Below are positions 62,546 to 64,000 of a stretch of 64,000 nt of DNA, in pieces. Positions within the stretch are counted from its first letter, which is position 1. The number at the start of each line of letters is the position of its first letter. Both the position numbers and the translations under genes were made by a program. The stretch spans positions 1,674,001-1,738,000 of the forward strand of contig OZ244212.1 in NCBI GenBank assembly GCA_965216695.1, read 5' to 3'. Source of the stretch: G965216695 sp965216695 (lineage in GTDB: Bacteria > Pseudomonadota > Gammaproteobacteria > Pseudomonadales > Azotimanducaceae). The notes under the pieces were generated by a model that was not told where the DNA came from, searched no databases, and saw only the letters and a program-made list of their open reading frames with translations.

Positions 62546-64000
62546 CTACTGTGATTTTCGGACGCGCAGATACCACTCGGCCAGCAGCCGAACCTGCTTC
62601 TCCGTATAGCCTCGTTCGACCATGCGCGCGACGAAGTCGTCGTGCTTGCGTTGTTCGTCGCTCGAAGACTTGGTGTTGAACGAGATGACGGGCAAGAGAT
62701 CTTCCGTGTTCGAGAACATCTTCTTCTCGATTACCGTGCGAAGCTTTTCGTAGCTCATCCACGACGGGTTGCGACCGTTGTTGTTGGCGCGCGCCCGCAG
62801 CACGAAGTTTACGATCTCGTTGCGGAAGTCTTTCGGATTGCTGATTCCGGCGGGCTTTTCCACCTTCTCCAGCTCTTCATTCAGTGACGCGCGATTGAGA
62901 ATGTCGCCAGTCTCCGGGTCGCGGTACTCCTGGTCCTGAATCCAGAAATCGGCATACGTCACGTACCGGTCGAACAGATTCTGGCCATACTCCGAGTACG
63001 ATTCGAGATAAGCAGTCTGAATTTCCTTGCCAATGAAGTCGACGTACTTCGGCGACAGAAATTCCTTCACGAAGCGCAGATACTGATCGTGCGTTTCCTT
63101 CGGATAATTTTCCTGCTCGATCTGCTGCTCGAGTACATACATCAGATGCACCGGGTTCGCGGCCACTTCCGTTTCGTCGAAGTTGAACACCTTGGACAAT
63201 ATTTTGAATGCAAACCGCGTGGACTGTCCGCTCATACCCTCATCGACGCCGGCAGAGTCGCGATACTCCTGCAGTGTTTTCGCCTTCGGATCGGTGTCCT
63301 TCAGGTTCTCACCGTCGTAGATTCGGAGCTTCGAGAATACGCTCGAGTTTTCCGGCTCTTTGATGCGTGTCAGAACGGAAAACTGTGCGAGCATGCGAAG
63401 CGTGTCCGGCGCACAGGGCGCGTTCGTCAACGAACTGTGCGTAATCAGCTTTTCGTAAATCTTCACTTCTTCGCTCACGCGCAGGCAATACGGCACCTTT
63501 ACGATGTACACGCGGTCGATAAACGCTTCGTTGTTCTTGTTGTTACGAAACGTCTGCCATTCCGATTCATTTGAATGCGCCAACACCATGCCGTCGAACG
63601 GAATCGGACCTATGGCTTCCGTGCCGTTGTAGTTACCTTCCTGTGTAGCGGTAAGCAGCGGATGCAGCACCTTGATCGGCGCTTTGAACATCTCCACGAA
63701 CTCCATAACGCCCTGGTTCGCCTTGCACAACGAACCGGAATAGCTGTAGGCATCGGTATCGCTCTGCGCAAAATTCTCGAGCTGGCGAATGTCGACCTTG
63801 CCTACCAGTGACGAAATGTCCTGGTTGTTTTCGTCTCCCGGCTCAGTTTTGGCGATCGCGATCTGGTCCAGAATGGACGGGTACTTCTTTACGACGCGAA
63901 ACTGAGTGATGTCGCCACCAAACTCCCGCAGACGTTTTGCCGCCCAAGGAGACATGATGTTGCGCAGATAACGCGGTGCAATGCCGTACTCTTCCAGAAG
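62546..64000 (-). CDS. prkA: PrkA/YeaG-family serine protein kinase (partial)
   Basis: The C-terminal 484 residues of a protein of usual length about 640; the start lies beyond the right edge. Visible are part of the AAA domain (IGPIPFDGMVLAHSNESEW, NEAFIDRVYIVKVPYCLR) and the kinase-like PrkA C-terminal domain (FVARMVERGYTEKQVRLLAEWY). The Met at 63955 is internal: the frame continues to the window edge with YGIAPRYLRNI. Top of the prkA-yeaH-spoVR operon. Confidence 0.96.
   Translation of the reverse strand, partial: LLEEYGIAPRYLRNIMSPWAAKRLREFGGDITQFRVVKKYPSILDQIAIAKTEPGDENNQDISSLVGKVDIRQLENFAQSDTDAYSYSGSLCKANQGVMEFVEMFKAPIKVLHPLLTATQEGNYNGTEAIGPIPFDGMVLAHSNESEWQTFRNNKNNEAFIDRVYIVKVPYCLRVSEEVKIYEKLITHSSLTNAPCAPDTLRMLAQFSVLTRIKEPENSSVFSKLRIYDGENLKDTDPKAKTLQEYRDSAGVDEGMSGQSTRFAFKILSKVFNFDETEVAANPVHLMYVLEQQIEQENYPKETHDQYLRFVKEFLSPKYVDFIGKEIQTAYLESYSEYGQNLFDRYVTYADFWIQDQEYRDPETGDILNRASLNEELEKVEKPAGISNPKDFRNEIVNFVLRARANNNGRNPSWMSYEKLRTVIEKKMFSNTEDLLPVISFNTKSSSDEQRKHDDFVARMVERGYTEKQVRLLAEWYLRVRKSQ

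Noticed and set aside
62546..63955. Met at 63955 as the start of PrkA
   Set aside because: The frame continues past it to the edge with conserved PrkA residues, so the gene is simply truncated by the window.

Overview
The window reads as a chromosomal segment of a Gram-negative gammaproteobacterium with fairly high GC. Evidence is the gene order kdsC-lptCAB-rpoN-hpf-ptsN-rapZ-NPr, the run tldD-yhdP-rng-maf-mreDCB, the rpsU-dnaG-rpoD macromolecular-synthesis operon with a divergent tsaD, and a prkA-yeaH-spoVR stress cluster. I cannot name the family. A single-chain glycyl-tRNA synthetase, GatCAB and an orphan thiolase/DUF35 pair argue against an enteric. Coding density is very high: no gene-free stretch exceeds about 300 bp. 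TTG/GTG starts and 1-4 bp start/stop overlaps are common.

Region 1 (1-8.9 kb): the start of mlaF (minus strand, cut by the window edge) and a divergent envelope/nitrogen-PTS operon on plus: Ca/Na antiporter, kdsC, lptC, lptA, lptB, rpoN, hpf, ptsN, rapZ, NPr and mgtE. kdsD is absent from its usual place. Region 2 (8.9-20.8 kb): pmbA/tldE and tldD on minus with darP on plus between them, then yhdP, rng, maf, mreD, mreC and mreB, all minus. mreC appears to start at a non-standard codon. Region 3 (21-32.6 kb): gatCAB, a CBS protein, a DUF35/thiolase pair, a phosphodiesterase, a DUF1499 membrane protein, a MATE transporter gene broken by an IS256-type transposase fragment, a glycine-type glyQS followed by an ACT-domain gcvR-like gene, and an OmpA-type lipoprotein.

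Region 4 (32.8-50.9 kb) is an accessory surface-glycan island with mixed strands. It holds a PAPS-type sulfotransferase, seven glycosyltransferase or glycosyltransferase-like genes, an ABC O-antigen exporter (wzm/wzt), GDP-fucose genes (gmd, fcl), a homologue of UDP-sulfoquinovose synthase (SqdB), two FkbM methyltransferases and an O-antigen ligase/polymerase-family membrane protein. It ends at a tRNA-CAU gene (probably Ile2) directly behind rpoD. With manC, which sits unusually inside the rpsU-yqeY-manC-dnaG-rpoD operon, the genes outline a route mannose-1-P to GDP-mannose to GDP-L-fucose, plus a possible sulfonated sugar. The products would be assembled in the cytoplasm, exported by Wzm/Wzt, ligated to lipid A core, and decorated with sulfate and methyl groups.

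Region 5 (51-64 kb) is core genome: rpoD with two recognisable promoters (a sigma-70 type with a perfect -10 and a sigma-32-like one), dnaG, manC, yqeY, rpsU, divergent tsaD-folB, convergent cca, and spoVR-yeaH-prkA (prkA cut by the right edge).
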